Source: Psychrobacter sp. JB385 (GTDB taxonomy: Bacteria > Pseudomonadota > Gammaproteobacteria > Pseudomonadales > Moraxellaceae). Taken from it: a stretch of DNA of 64,000 nt. The notes beneath the pieces are model-generated. The model did not search any database. It was not told the origin of the DNA and saw only the letters and a program-made list of their open reading frames with translations. Of the stretch, positions 29,863 to 39,358 are shown one piece after another. The translations under genes were made by a program, and so were the position numbers. Where the stretch lies: NCBI RefSeq assembly GCF_900163785.1, contig NZ_FUKN01000005.1:62001-126000 (forward strand). Reading direction: 5' to 3'. Numbering within the stretch: the first letter of the stretch is position 1; the number at the start of each line of letters is the position of its first letter.

Positions 29863-31131
29863 ATGGCAGCTATCAATTACGAAAGACTACAGGGCAAACT
29901 CAATATTTTAGCAGATGCCGCTAAGTATGATGTCTCTTGTTCCTCCTCCGCTGGTACACGCAAAAACCAAGGTGGTGGGCTTGGTGATGCCTCAGCAACG
30001 GGTATTTGCCACAGTTACACCGAAGATGGTCGCTGCGTTAGCCTGCTAAAAATCCTTTTGACCAATCATTGTATCTATGACTGTGCTTACTGTACTTCAC
30101 GCAAAAGCAATGACACACCGCGTGCGGCTTTTAGTGTCGAAGAAGTCGTTGATCTGACCATGCAATTTTATCGCCGTAATTATATTGAGGGACTGTTTCT
30201 CAGCTCAGGTATCTTCAAAAGCGGCGATTATACGATGGAGCGACTAGTCGAAGTAGCCAAACTCTTGCGTACTCGCGAGCGTTTTAACGGTTATATTCAT
30301 CTAAAAACCATTCCGGGCGCGTCAAAAGAGTTGCTCCTTGAAGCAGGCTTATACGCCGATCGCTTGAGCGTCAATATTGAAATTCCGACCAAATCAGGAC
30401 TGGCTCTGCTCGCACCAGAAAAATCACATGAGCAATTAAAAGCACCGATGGAAACGGTAAAAGAAGAGATTATTACTATTCGTGAAAGCCGTAAAACCCA
30501 TAAAAAAGCGCCTAAATTTACACCAGCAGGTCAGACCAGTCAGATGATTGTCGGTGCCAGTAATGAGACAGACTTGCAAGTGATTCAACTATCCAGCCAC
30601 TTTTATAAAACCTATGATCTAAAGCGTGTTTACTATTCCGGTTACGTGCCGATGCTCTCTGACAATCGCCTACCAGCGATTGGCACGCCTGTGCCGATGG
30701 TACGAGAGAATCGTCTTTATCAAGCAGATTGGTTAATGCGCTTTTATGGGTTTGGCGCGCACGAAATTGTCGAGCCAGAGTCGCCATTTTTGGACTTAGA
30801 TTGTGACCCAAAACTGGCATGGGCGATACGTCATCGTGAGCATTTCCCTGTCAATATTCAAACCGCGAGTTATGAGATGATTGTACGGATACCCGGCATC
30901 GGCACCAAAACAGCCAAAAAAATCGTCAAGGCACGTAAGTTCAATCAACTGACGTTATATCATTTAAAAAAGATGGGCGCTGCGGTCAATCGTGCCAAAT
31001 ACTTTATTGCAACCACGGGCAAAAACGAGCATCTGGCACATTTGACGCGAGATAACTTTCGCCAATACGTATTGGCGCAAACGCAGACCAAGTTTAAAGA
31101 TCAGCGTAGCGGTCAGCTGGTGTTGTTTTAA
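29863..31131 (+). CDS. Putative DNA modification/repair radical SAM protein
   Basis: 422 aa. The radical-SAM cluster motif is NHCIYDCAYCTSRKSND (Cys-x3-Cys-x2-Cys). The TIM-barrel region follows. The C-terminus has a helix-hairpin-helix IPGIGTKTAKKIVKA, a DNA-binding element. The family is the one annotated as a radical SAM protein linked to uracil-DNA-glycosylase-like proteins. The DUF4130 partner gene is next on the same strand, separated by 203 bp that hold repeat copy C. The substrate is unknown. Confidence 0.88.
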   Translation: MAAINYERLQGKLNILADAAKYDVSCSSSAGTRKNQGGGLGDASATGICHSYTEDGRCVSLLKILLTNHCIYDCAYCTSRKSNDTPRAAFSVEEVVDLTMQFYRRNYIEGLFLSSGIFKSGDYTMERLVEVAKLLRTRERFNGYIHLKTIPGASKELLLEAGLYADRLSVNIEIPTKSGLALLAPEKSHEQLKAPMETVKEEIITIRESRKTHKKAPKFTPAGQTSQMIVGASNETDLQVIQLSSHFYKTYDLKRVYYSGYVPMLSDNRLPAIGTPVPMVRENRLYQADWLMRFYGFGAHEIVEPESPFLDLDCDPKLAWAIRHREHFPVNIQTASYEMIVRIPGIGTKTAKKIVKARKFNQLTLYHLKKMGAAVNRAKYFIATTGKNEHLAHLTRDNFRQYVLAQTQTKFKDQRSGQLVLF

Positions 31132-31170
31132 ATATCATAAGATCACTCTAAAACCCCATATATGGCCAAC

Positions 31171-31242
31171 GCTACTGGTAATATTTTTTGTAGCCTCTGT
31201 CACGCTATGCGAACAGCAAGCTAGAAAAATATTGCCAGTAGC
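31171..31242. repeat. Dispersed hairpin repeat, copy C
   Basis: 72 bp. Arms GCTACTGGTAATATTTTT and AAAAATATTGCCAGTAGC pair along all 18 positions with one G-T. The core has AGCCTCTGT and AACAGCAAGC. It sits inside the radical-SAM/DUF4130 operon. Confidence 0.82.
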
Positions 31243-31334
31243 ACCTGTGACCATACTCTGTATTTTAAATACGCTATCAAAATGTCGCTTTTAAGATAAG
31301 CGACAATATCCCTACCGTCATTTTAGGATAAAAA

Positions 31335-32207
31335 ATGTCGCAACTTACTCTCGATACCTCTTATCCTGTCGGTCAGTTAACACCCAGTATCATACTCTAT
31401 GAGCCAAGTTTTGAGGGGTGGCTGAGCGCTGTTTTTTATGTCTACGAGCACAGATTACAGCACGAACCAGCACTGCAACTGTTTGCTCAAGATGACTATG
31501 CGCCCTCTTTGATTGCTCAGGCAGTGAGCGTTCATAAGGACGAAGACAAAGCGGAGCGCGTATTAATCAAGTTAAACAAGCTTTTGGGTCGTTCAGGTAT
31601 GCGCAATGTTCTATGGGGATTTTTGTCTGAAAAAAACAATATCGGCACAACGTTGTTTCATGTGATTAAATACGCCATTGACTACCCCAATCGTCAAATC
31701 ATGCAAGATTTGGGCAATTTAGAAGTGCTGGAATTGGTACAAACCGTCAAATCCGTAGGCCGTGAAAAGCATCGTATGGAAGCCTTCGTGCGTTTTGAGC
31801 ACACCACCGATGATATTTACTTTGCGCGCGTGAAACCTGATTTCAATGTTTTACCTTTGATTGGTGAGCATTTTCGTCAGCGTTACCAAGATCAGCACTG
31901 GGCCATTTACGATCTAACACGTGGCTATGGCATTTATTATGACAAAAGCAACAGCACGCGTTCTCATCCCGCTGAGCTGCAAACCATCACTGACCTCGAT
32001 GATGCCGTATTACGCAATCCTGCCAGCATTCATAGTGATGATGAGCAGCGTTACCAGAAATTTTGGCAAGGGTACTTTACCAACGTTAATATTAAAGAGC
32101 GTAAAAACCCGCGTTTGCATAAGCAGTATTTACCGCAGCGCTATTGGAAATACTTAAGTGAAAAACAGGTCATACCCAATGCTGAACATTTAATAAAACG
32201 CCGCTAG
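31335..32207 (+). CDS. DUF4130 family putative DNA repair protein
   Basis: 290 aa. The N-terminus (LYEPSFEGWLSAVFYVYEHR) and the middle (GREKHRMEAFVRFEHTTDDIYFARVKPDFNVLPLIGEHF) are typical of the DUF4130 family, which is nearly always encoded beside the radical-SAM protein above. Some relatives are fused to a uracil-DNA glycosylase-like domain; none is fused here. A TTAGGATA ribosome site precedes the ATG. Confidence 0.87.
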   Translation: MSQLTLDTSYPVGQLTPSIILYEPSFEGWLSAVFYVYEHRLQHEPALQLFAQDDYAPSLIAQAVSVHKDEDKAERVLIKLNKLLGRSGMRNVLWGFLSEKNNIGTTLFHVIKYAIDYPNRQIMQDLGNLEVLELVQTVKSVGREKHRMEAFVRFEHTTDDIYFARVKPDFNVLPLIGEHFRQRYQDQHWAIYDLTRGYGIYYDKSNSTRSHPAELQTITDLDDAVLRNPASIHSDDEQRYQKFWQGYFTNVNIKERKNPRLHKQYLPQRYWKYLSEKQVIPNAEHLIKRR

Positions 32208-32351
32208 TGGTTTCACAAGTTTTACCAAATTTATCCTCTCTTTTTCATGTGACTCATCGTTTGACCTTATCTTTTGTCTTGATGGTTGAGTTTTGGCTAT
32301 TTTTAACTGACAATAGCAGCTTCATATTATTAACCAGTGACCCACGCTATT

Positions 32352-33713
32352 ATGAAGATTATGCGCTTACTGTCGTCTCTTAAGCATGATGAATCCGAGC
32401 GCGGTATTTTTCATCTTGGGCGCGCATTGGTAAAAAATGGGCACACCTCCATCATTGTCTCAAGCGCAGAGGAAGACAATGATTTGGTCAGACGTCTCAA
32501 ACGTGATGGCAACCTCTATCATCAATTGCATATGAATAAGAAATCTTGGTTATCTTTGTTACAAGTTGCCCCGCTACGACGATTGATCGAAAAGTACAAC
32601 CCTGATGTCATTCATGTACATTCACGTACCCCCGCATGGATATTGCACTTGGCCCTGCGCCGTGCTCGCGTCAAGCGCATGCCAAAATTGGTATCGACCA
32701 TGTATGGCTTCTATCCTATTAATAAGTACTCACAAGCGTTATTGAATGTTGACACAATCATCACGGTCTCTGATAGTGTGACCAATTACTTAAAGAAAGG
32801 TTTGCGTCTTGAAGACGCTGACCCTAAAACCATCAAGCGGATTTACCGCGGCGTCGATACGCGCCGCTACCCTTATCGGCACAACCCTTCTGTATACTGG
32901 CTCAGACATACCTTTGCTGAATACCCTGAGCTTGAGCATAAAAAATGGCTGGTGTTTCCTACCATTATTGGTCATGAATACGGTCAAGAGTGGTTGATTG
33001 ACATCTTAGGTAATTTACAAGAACAGTTCCCTAATATTCATGCCATCATCATGGATGACGACTATAGAGAGAATGACGTCTTCCATCAAGACTTTCGTCA
33101 GCGTACCAACACGTTAGGTTTGGCTGAGCGTATCACGTATGTAGGCAGAAAACGCAATGACATGCGCGAATGGCTGTCAGCGGCCAATATCGTGATGGCG
33201 CTTGCCAACGAGCCTGAGTCAATTGGCATCAATGCACTACAAGCCATTCACCTAGGAACGCCTGTGATTGGTTGGGATCAAGCAGCTTTCAGTGAAATAT
33301 TACAACCGCTGTATCCGCAAGGCTTAGTCAAAAAATACAATGCCAACGCGCTTTGTAAGGCGGTGAGAAACCAACTAGAAAGCGTGACGCGTCCTGAAAT
33401 GACCAATAAATTTACCATGCGTGAGATGATTGAAGAAACGCTCGCCGTCTATCAAGGGCTTCATGATGCAGCAATAGCCAAGGAACAGGCCGAAATCGAT
33501 GCTGCTGCCGATCGAAAGCTCAAAAGACGTTTGAAAAAATCCTCTCAAGCTACCCGAGAGTCTACGGTTAGCGATGTTTCGTTCGATCAACGAGCGCTGA
33601 ATCTCAATCGCAAAAATACCAATGTAAAACTGCTACAAGAAACACCTAAAGTAGCAGAAACCACAAAAGCGATCACAGATGCCGAAACCATTCAAGAAGA
33701 TAAGGATTTATAA
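32352..33713 (+). CDS. GT-B glycosyltransferase (GT4/GT1-like)
   Basis: 453 aa from ATG 32352; an upstream in-frame GTG at 32337 has no ribosome site. The N-terminal acceptor domain begins MRLLSSLKHDESERGIFHLGRALVKNGH, then PDVIHVHSRTPAWILH. The C-terminal donor domain has LANEPESIGINALQAIHLGTPVIGWDQAAFSEIL, the E-x7-E motif of retaining glycosyltransferases. The last ~75 residues are charged, basic-acidic, and probably disordered. It likely adds a sugar to lipopolysaccharide or a capsule precursor at the inner membrane. Confidence 0.82.
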   Translation: MKIMRLLSSLKHDESERGIFHLGRALVKNGHTSIIVSSAEEDNDLVRRLKRDGNLYHQLHMNKKSWLSLLQVAPLRRLIEKYNPDVIHVHSRTPAWILHLALRRARVKRMPKLVSTMYGFYPINKYSQALLNVDTIITVSDSVTNYLKKGLRLEDADPKTIKRIYRGVDTRRYPYRHNPSVYWLRHTFAEYPELEHKKWLVFPTIIGHEYGQEWLIDILGNLQEQFPNIHAIIMDDDYRENDVFHQDFRQRTNTLGLAERITYVGRKRNDMREWLSAANIVMALANEPESIGINALQAIHLGTPVIGWDQAAFSEILQPLYPQGLVKKYNANALCKAVRNQLESVTRPEMTNKFTMREMIEETLAVYQGLHDAAIAKEQAEIDAAADRKLKRRLKKSSQATRESTVSDVSFDQRALNLNRKNTNVKLLQETPKVAETTKAITDAETIQEDKDL

Positions 33714-33889
33714 ATCCGTATCGTCAATGAGCATAGATTTTAGGCGAAAGACTCTTAATCACTCTATATCTATCATAATGCGTGTAGTAAAAATAATACC
33801 CATCTACTAAACCCCATCGTTCCTTCGATGTATTTTTAATAAATGAAATCGCGCATTAAGCGACCTTTATAGATCAGTAAATAGTAATG

Positions 33890-34111
33890 CTACAGTAGCG
33901 CAAACCACGCATCATTGACTAAATGACTGTCTAAATCAAAGCGGACATATATTCCCTCACTGTCCTTGGTTGCATACCAATGCTCATCACCTAGACCAAT
34001 ATTTATCTGAAAAAACTTCTCATTTATAATGTTGCCTACGGTATAGATAGATCCTTCCGAAAAAAAATCATTACCACTGGTACATCTCAATTGATCTCCA
34101 CTTTTGATCAT
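33890..34111 (-). CDS. Small protein of unknown function (73 aa)
   Basis: A GGAGG ribosome site lies eight bases before the ATG, giving good support for a real gene. The sequence is beta-rich (GDQLRCTSGNDFFSEGSIYTVG ... shortened: SIYTVGNII, YVRFDL) and has no signal or membrane segment, resembling small SH3-like or phage-type proteins. The surroundings (33.7-34.4 kb) are strongly AT-rich and unlike the flanks, suggesting an acquired gene. No family is recognised. Confidence 0.6.
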   Translation of the reverse strand: MIKSGDQLRCTSGNDFFSEGSIYTVGNIINEKFFQINIGLGDEHWYATKDSEGIYVRFDLDSHLVNDAWFALL

Positions 34112-34434
34112 ATTTTGTCCTCCATGACAATAAGAAAGTAGATAAAAATGAATAATTTGACTTTATAGCTTACAAATGTCAATAAATAAAAAATTGAATT
34201 ATGTAATTTTTTATTTTTTCATCCTCTAGTTAATTATTTTTGAGCATAGAAAGTAACTGCCTGTATTGGTTAAGGATTTAGGAATGGGAAATTTATGAGC
34301 GGTGTCTGCCTATTTTTTGGTTAGAACAAAAACTCTGTCCTTTAACAATCTATGTCAGGGCTCTAATTTATGCTCATCTACTATCAAGCTATTTATTTTC
34401 TCTTTAAGCTATTTATGTGCTTTTTAAAAGCAAC
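34112..34434. other. AT-rich intergenic region
   Basis: About 320 bp between the 73-aa gene and the APC permease terminator. Very low GC, no credible open frame, no repeat copy. It probably contains the promoter for the 73-aa gene. Confidence 0.5.
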
Positions 34435-34468
34435 AAAAAAGCCTAACGCTTGACGTTAGGCTTTTTTA
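34435..34468 (-). terminator. Terminator after the APC permease gene
   Basis: Perfect 14-bp stem AAAAAAGCCTAACG / CGTTAGGCTTTTTT with a 5-nt loop; symmetrical, usable in both directions. Confidence 0.92.
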
Positions 34469-34499
34469 TGATTGAACCGACTTATTTAGATACATAAAG

Positions 34500-35942
34500 C
34501 TATTTTTTATATGGATTGTCTTTTAACCATTGCTGATTAACAATTTTGAGCTCATGTAACTCATGATCCATAATTTCTTTGCTTTTACCAGGATTTTTCA
34601 TTGAAGCATAACCATACAGTGCGCCGCCAAGAACTGTCCAACCAAGGAATATCCACCATTCAATAGCCACGAGTGCGGATGGCATACCTGGCAGATAGAG
34701 CGCTAACATACCAAGACTGAGCAGAATAGTAATCACACCAACCAATTTACCTGCGGGTACTCTAAACGGGCGTACCATGTTAGGCTCACGGTAACGCAGT
34801 ACCAAGAACGATAATGCCACGCAAGTGTAAGCGATAACAATACCAAACCCGCCCGCATCAACAATCCACACCAGCATCTTGCGACCAAACAATGGCGCTA
34901 ATGTCGCCAAACCACCAATCAATAAGATCGCATTCACTGGGGTGTTATACTTAGGATGTAGCTTGCACAAGAACTGCGGCAACATGTGCGTTTTACCCAT
35001 GGCGTACAATAAGCGACTACCACCGATAAGAAACGCATTCCAGCTTGATAAAATCCCCAATACACCGCCAATAACCAGCAACGTACCCGCCCATTTACCA
35101 TTCCAAGCATTGGTCATCGCATCCGCAGTTGCCAATGTTGAGTCTTGCGCTTGTAATAGTGGTAATGTTTTACCCACACTCCAAGCGACCGCTACGTACC
35201 AAAGTACGGCGATGATGATAGAGACAATCAAAAATTTGCCGATATTTGGACGTGTTAGGTTGATTTCTTCTGCCGCTTGCGGAATCACGTCAAAACCAAC
35301 GAATAAAAACGGTACCATTACCATGACGGTCATGATGCCACCCATACCACCAATAAAGGATGGGGCTTGTACTGAATTAGATGTTTCAGGATTGAACAAT
35401 ACGGCACCAATGAACAGCAATATACCCACGAGGAAAATACCCACGACTGCCAATTTTTGGAACCAAGCACTGACTTCCATACCACGAATGTTGAGCCATG
35501 TGACAATCACTGAACCGATCATCCCGACAGCGACCCACGTGGCATACACATCCCAGCCAGCGATATTCCAAAGATACCCTTGACTATAATTGGGCACGAT
35601 ATATTCGACGACGGTAGGCAGTGCCACCGCTTCAAAGGCCACCACGGAAAAATAACCGAACAAAATACTCCACGAACAGATAAAGGAGACATTCACCCCC
35701 AATGCACGGTGCGTATATGTGTGCTCACCCCCTGTGATGGGCATGGATGCTGCCAGCTCTGCATACGCCACGCCAATCAAGATAACCACAAGACCGCCGA
35801 TCAAAAAGGCGCTGACTGCGCCCCATATACCTGCCGAGATAATCCAGCCACCCGCCAGTACAACCCAGCCCCAACCGACCATAGCACCAAACGCTAACGC
35901 GATGATATCGAACACACCCAACGTTTTCTTTAATTCAGACAT
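34500..35942 (-). CDS. APC family amino acid permease
   Basis: 480 aa with about 12 membrane segments. The N-terminal FDIIALAFGAMVGWGWV contains the unwound TM1 substrate motif (GAMVGWGW), and GGEHTYTHRALG follows. This subgroup resembles amino acid/amine transporters of the AAT/YcaM type. Given gabT and gabD upstream, a likely cargo is 5-aminovalerate, GABA or another omega-amino acid (inference). An AAGGAG ribosome site precedes it. It is separated from gabT by a strong terminator, so it has its own promoter. Confidence 0.9.
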   Translation of the reverse strand: MSELKKTLGVFDIIALAFGAMVGWGWVVLAGGWIISAGIWGAVSAFLIGGLVVILIGVAYAELAASMPITGGEHTYTHRALGVNVSFICSWSILFGYFSVVAFEAVALPTVVEYIVPNYSQGYLWNIAGWDVYATWVAVGMIGSVIVTWLNIRGMEVSAWFQKLAVVGIFLVGILLFIGAVLFNPETSNSVQAPSFIGGMGGIMTVMVMVPFLFVGFDVIPQAAEEINLTRPNIGKFLIVSIIIAVLWYVAVAWSVGKTLPLLQAQDSTLATADAMTNAWNGKWAGTLLVIGGVLGILSSWNAFLIGGSRLLYAMGKTHMLPQFLCKLHPKYNTPVNAILLIGGLATLAPLFGRKMLVWIVDAGGFGIVIAYTCVALSFLVLRYREPNMVRPFRVPAGKLVGVITILLSLGMLALYLPGMPSALVAIEWWIFLGWTVLGGALYGYASMKNPGKSKEIMDHELHELKIVNQQWLKDNPYKK

Positions 35943-36090
35943 AACCTACTCCTTGTCTGTGTGTCATCCGTGTGAACCTGTGACAGTTACACTATTTCTA
36001 TTTAGTGGGATAGCACCTATCTTATTTACCGTATAGACCTTTTGCCTAAAAACCGTCGTTCACTATTTATTTAACTTTTAAACAGACAGC

Positions 36091-36122
36091 AAAAACGGCG
36101 CCTTGACTTGCAAGGCGCCGTT
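36091..36122 (-). terminator. Terminator after gabT
   Basis: Stem AACGGCGCCTTG / CAAGGCGCCGTT, 12 bp, loop 5 nt; on the minus strand a TTTTT run follows. Confidence 0.9.
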
Positions 36123-36269
36123 CAAAAACACACTCTAAATGAGTGACATGAGAGCAACCTTGCTGTTGTATTAACAATAGCCTTGAACGCCTGTTCATTA
36201 TTGGCTAAAGGGGGTCCATTACACAGTAAATAACGATAAATGCTCTATACCTATCAAGTAAGTATTGGA

Positions 36270-37532
36270 TTACGCCGTTAAGATGCCTTTGATGATATCC
36301 AAACCTTCTTGTAGGACGTCATCTTCAACCGTTAACGGAACCATCACACGAATCGCGTTGCCATACATACCACAAGATGCCAATAGCAAACCTTGTTCAA
36401 ATGATTTTGCTTTGAGATTGGCAGTTGCCTCAGTATCAGGTTTGCCTTCACTGTCTACTAAGTCAAACGCTAACATAGCGCCTTTATGACGAATATTACC
36501 AATGCTGCTCAGATTAAGACCTTTTAAGAACGACTCAATTTTGTCACCAATCTCAATACTGCGCGCCAATAAGTTCTCTTCTTCAATCACTTCTATTACA
36601 GCAAGTGCTGCCACACAAGCAAGTGGATTACCTGAGTAAGTGCCGCCTAAGCCGCCTACTTGCGGCGCATCCATAATATCCGCACGACCAATCACGGCAG
36701 AGATCGGATAACCACCTGCCAAACTCTTGGCACAAGTCATAAGATCTGGCTCAACACCCAATTGCTCACTAGCAAATAATGTACCGGTTCTCGCAAAACC
36801 ACACTGCACTTCATCAAAAATAAGTACTATGCCATGCTCATCACAGATATCGCGTAATGCCTTGGCAAATGATGGGGTCACTTGGTGAAAACCACCTTCT
36901 CCTTGAACTGGCTCAACGATCATCGCAGCTACTTCACTAGGATCGATGTCCGCTTGGAAAATCATCTCAAGACTGTGCAAAGCTTGCGCTTCGGTGACAT
37001 TCAACTCTTCAGCTGGGAATAGCGCATGGAACACAGGTCCTGGCATCGGGCCAAAGTTCTTTTTGTATGGCAGTACTTTGCCTGTCAGACTCATACACAT
37101 GAGCGTACGACCATGCCAGCCACCAACAAAAGAGATAACACCTGGACGACCTGTTTTTGCACGGGCAATCTTGATGCAGTTTTCAACAGCTTCAGCACCC
37201 GTCGTCAAAAAGAATGCCTTGGTATCGCCACTGATCGGGGCTTTTTCGCACAGCTTTTCAGCCAAGTCCACATAGCACTCATAGTTGATCATTTGTGCCG
37301 CAGTATGAGTGAACTTATCCAATTGCTCATGCACGCGCTGAGTGATTTTTGGATGACTATGACCAGTGTTAAGAACCGATATGCCACCGACGAAGTCGAT
37401 ATAACGCTTACCTTCTACATCCCAAATTTCTGAGTTTTTCGCTTTTTCTGCAAAAATAGGAAAAGCAACGCCAAGTCCAGTTGGTAAAACGGCTTTGCGA
37501 CGCTCGAGTAATGATTGATTGGTAATTGTCAT
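36270..37532 (-). CDS. gabT: 4-aminobutyrate / 5-aminovalerate aminotransferase
   Basis: 420 aa from ATG 37532, with AAAGGATA upstream; the extra 23 residues of the longer frame are not conserved. Class III PLP aminotransferase: FVGGISVLNTGHSHP, TTGAEAVENCIKIAR, EVQCGFARTG, and the PLP lysine in TCAKSLAGGYPISAV. It converts an omega-amino acid and 2-oxoglutarate to a semialdehyde and glutamate. GabT and DavT are near indistinguishable; the neighbours for glutarate use favour 5-aminovalerate. Downstream of gabD, 111 bp apart. Confidence 0.92.
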   Translation of the reverse strand: MTITNQSLLERRKAVLPTGLGVAFPIFAEKAKNSEIWDVEGKRYIDFVGGISVLNTGHSHPKITQRVHEQLDKFTHTAAQMINYECYVDLAEKLCEKAPISGDTKAFFLTTGAEAVENCIKIARAKTGRPGVISFVGGWHGRTLMCMSLTGKVLPYKKNFGPMPGPVFHALFPAEELNVTEAQALHSLEMIFQADIDPSEVAAMIVEPVQGEGGFHQVTPSFAKALRDICDEHGIVLIFDEVQCGFARTGTLFASEQLGVEPDLMTCAKSLAGGYPISAVIGRADIMDAPQVGGLGGTYSGNPLACVAALAVIEVIEEENLLARSIEIGDKIESFLKGLNLSSIGNIRHKGAMLAFDLVDSEGKPDTEATANLKAKSFEQGLLLASCGMYGNAIRVMVPLTVEDDVLQEGLDIIKGILTA

Positions 37533-37643
37533 AAAAATATCCTTTTCTTTATCTTTGGTATAAACAATCTCAGTTAGATAAACTAAAACCTGAGGACTCA
37601 AGATTGCATCATAAAATGAGTGGTAAAACGTTTAGGCAAATCA

Positions 37644-39110
37644 TTAGCTGACGTCAGAACACCAGTATTTGATAACCACATAGTCTTCAATGCCGTACTT
37701 TGAACCTTCACGGCCAAAGCCTGACTGCTTCACGCCACCAAATGGCGCAACTTCTGTAGAGATAAGGCCTGTGTTATGACCAACGATACCGTACTCAAGA
37801 CCTTCGGTCACACGCCACGAGCGTGCATAGCCACCACTATAGAAGTAAGCGGCCAAGCCATAGATGGTGTCATTGGCAGCACGAATGACTTCTTCTTCAT
37901 CTTTAAAAGTAAAGATAGTCGCGATAGGGCCAAAGATTTCCTCAGAGGCAATGTCCATCTCGCTCTTGATATCAGTGATGACTGTAGGATTGTAGGTCAG
38001 CTCTGACGCTTCGTTTACGCTACCGCCTGTGACCAACGTTGCGCCTTTATCTAGCGCGTCTTTAAGCAGCGCTTGTACTTTATTTAGCGCTTTTTTATTG
38101 ATCAATGGGCCAATATCCACGCCTTCTTCCATGCCATTACCGACATTCAGCTCGGCTACTTTTTTGACAAATATGTCTAAAAAAGCGTCTTTGATACTGT
38201 CTTGCACATAGACACGGTTGGCACAAACACAAGTTTGACCCGCATTGCGATATTTAGAAGCGATCAAACCTTCAGCTGCTTTTTCGAGATCAGCATCATC
38301 AAAAACGATGAATGGCGCATTGCCGCCAAGCTCTAATGAAAGCTTTTTGATGGTTGGTGCACACTGAGCCATCAAGGTACGACCGACTTCAGTAGATCCT
38401 GTGAACGACAGCTTATGAATACGCGCATCACCTGTTAAGATATCGCCAATAGTAGAAGATTTACCAGTTACAACTTGGATCACGCCTGCTGGAATACCTG
38501 CTTGCTCGGCCAATGCCCCTAATGCTAAAGCAGAGAATGGCGTTTCGGTTGCAGGTTTGACAATAATGGTACAACCAGCTGCTAATGCGGGAGCGACTTT
38601 ACGAGTGATCATCGCGGCTGGGAAGTTCCAAGGCGTAATCGCGGCGCAAACGCCAATTGGCTGCTTTAAAATAACGTGGCGCAGTTGTGATTTATTGGCA
38701 GGAATGACATCGCCATAAACACGCTTGCCTTCTTCGGCAAACCAGCGAATAAAGCTGTTGGCATAGCCAACTTCGCCACGAGACTCGGTTAAAGGCTTGC
38801 CTTGTTCGGCGGTCATGATGATGGCGAGGTCTTCTTTATTGGCATCAATGAGGTCTGCCCATTTCTGCATGAGTTCTGCACGCTCTTGTGCTGTCTTGGC
38901 AGCCCAAACACTTTGCACGTCATGAGCATAAGCAACCGATTCATTGACATCTTCAGTCGTGAGGCTTGGCACAGTACCAATAACATCACCGTTAAAAGGG
39001 TTGGTTACGTCGATGGTGGCTTGGTCGCTTGCGCCATGCCAACTGTCTTTAATGAAACACTGCTGTTTCAGTAGTGCTGGGTTTGATAGCTGTAGCGTAT
39101 GCTGTGACAT
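37644..39110 (-). CDS. gabD: Succinate / glutarate semialdehyde dehydrogenase (NADP-dependent type)
   Basis: 488 aa from ATG 39110 with AAGGAG upstream. Aldehyde dehydrogenase features: ITPWNFPAAMITRKVAPALAAG, the FTGSTEVGR cofactor loop, catalytic Glu in LELGGNAPF and Cys in NAGQTCVCANR, and the C-terminal PFGGVKQSGFGREGSKYGIEDY. It oxidises the semialdehyde made by GabT to succinate or glutarate. The two form one operon, divergent from an IclR regulator with a perfect palindrome between them. Confidence 0.93.
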   Translation of the reverse strand: MSQHTLQLSNPALLKQQCFIKDSWHGASDQATIDVTNPFNGDVIGTVPSLTTEDVNESVAYAHDVQSVWAAKTAQERAELMQKWADLIDANKEDLAIIMTAEQGKPLTESRGEVGYANSFIRWFAEEGKRVYGDVIPANKSQLRHVILKQPIGVCAAITPWNFPAAMITRKVAPALAAGCTIIVKPATETPFSALALGALAEQAGIPAGVIQVVTGKSSTIGDILTGDARIHKLSFTGSTEVGRTLMAQCAPTIKKLSLELGGNAPFIVFDDADLEKAAEGLIASKYRNAGQTCVCANRVYVQDSIKDAFLDIFVKKVAELNVGNGMEEGVDIGPLINKKALNKVQALLKDALDKGATLVTGGSVNEASELTYNPTVITDIKSEMDIASEEIFGPIATIFTFKDEEEVIRAANDTIYGLAAYFYSGGYARSWRVTEGLEYGIVGHNTGLISTEVAPFGGVKQSGFGREGSKYGIEDYVVIKYWCSDVS

Positions 39111-39210
39111 ATAAACGCTCCTTGTAATTGGGAATAACAGATTTATCAAAATAAAAGCATAGCGATAAATAAAAATTTAGATATAAAATACGGGTTGATA
39201 ACACTTTATA

Positions 39211-39228
39211 TGTTCAATATACTGAACA
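39211..39228. promoter_or_regulatory. Candidate IclR operator between gabD and its regulator
   Basis: TGTTCA-N6-TGAACA, a perfect inverted repeat, about 100 bp before gabD and 130 bp before the divergent IclR gene. IclR proteins bind such palindromes as dimers. Confidence 0.55.
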
Positions 39229-39358
39229 CTAATTCTATATACGAGACATTATTATAGGAATGATAGTCAGTTATTTGCAACCCCTAAAATCATTTCTATG
39301 AATATTTATCTTATTAATTTGTTATCTTATTAATTTTACTCACTTTTATGGGTTATTT

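Noticed and set aside
34879..35583. 234-codon frame on the plus strand
   Set aside because: Antisense shadow of the APC permease; composition typical of a reversed membrane protein.
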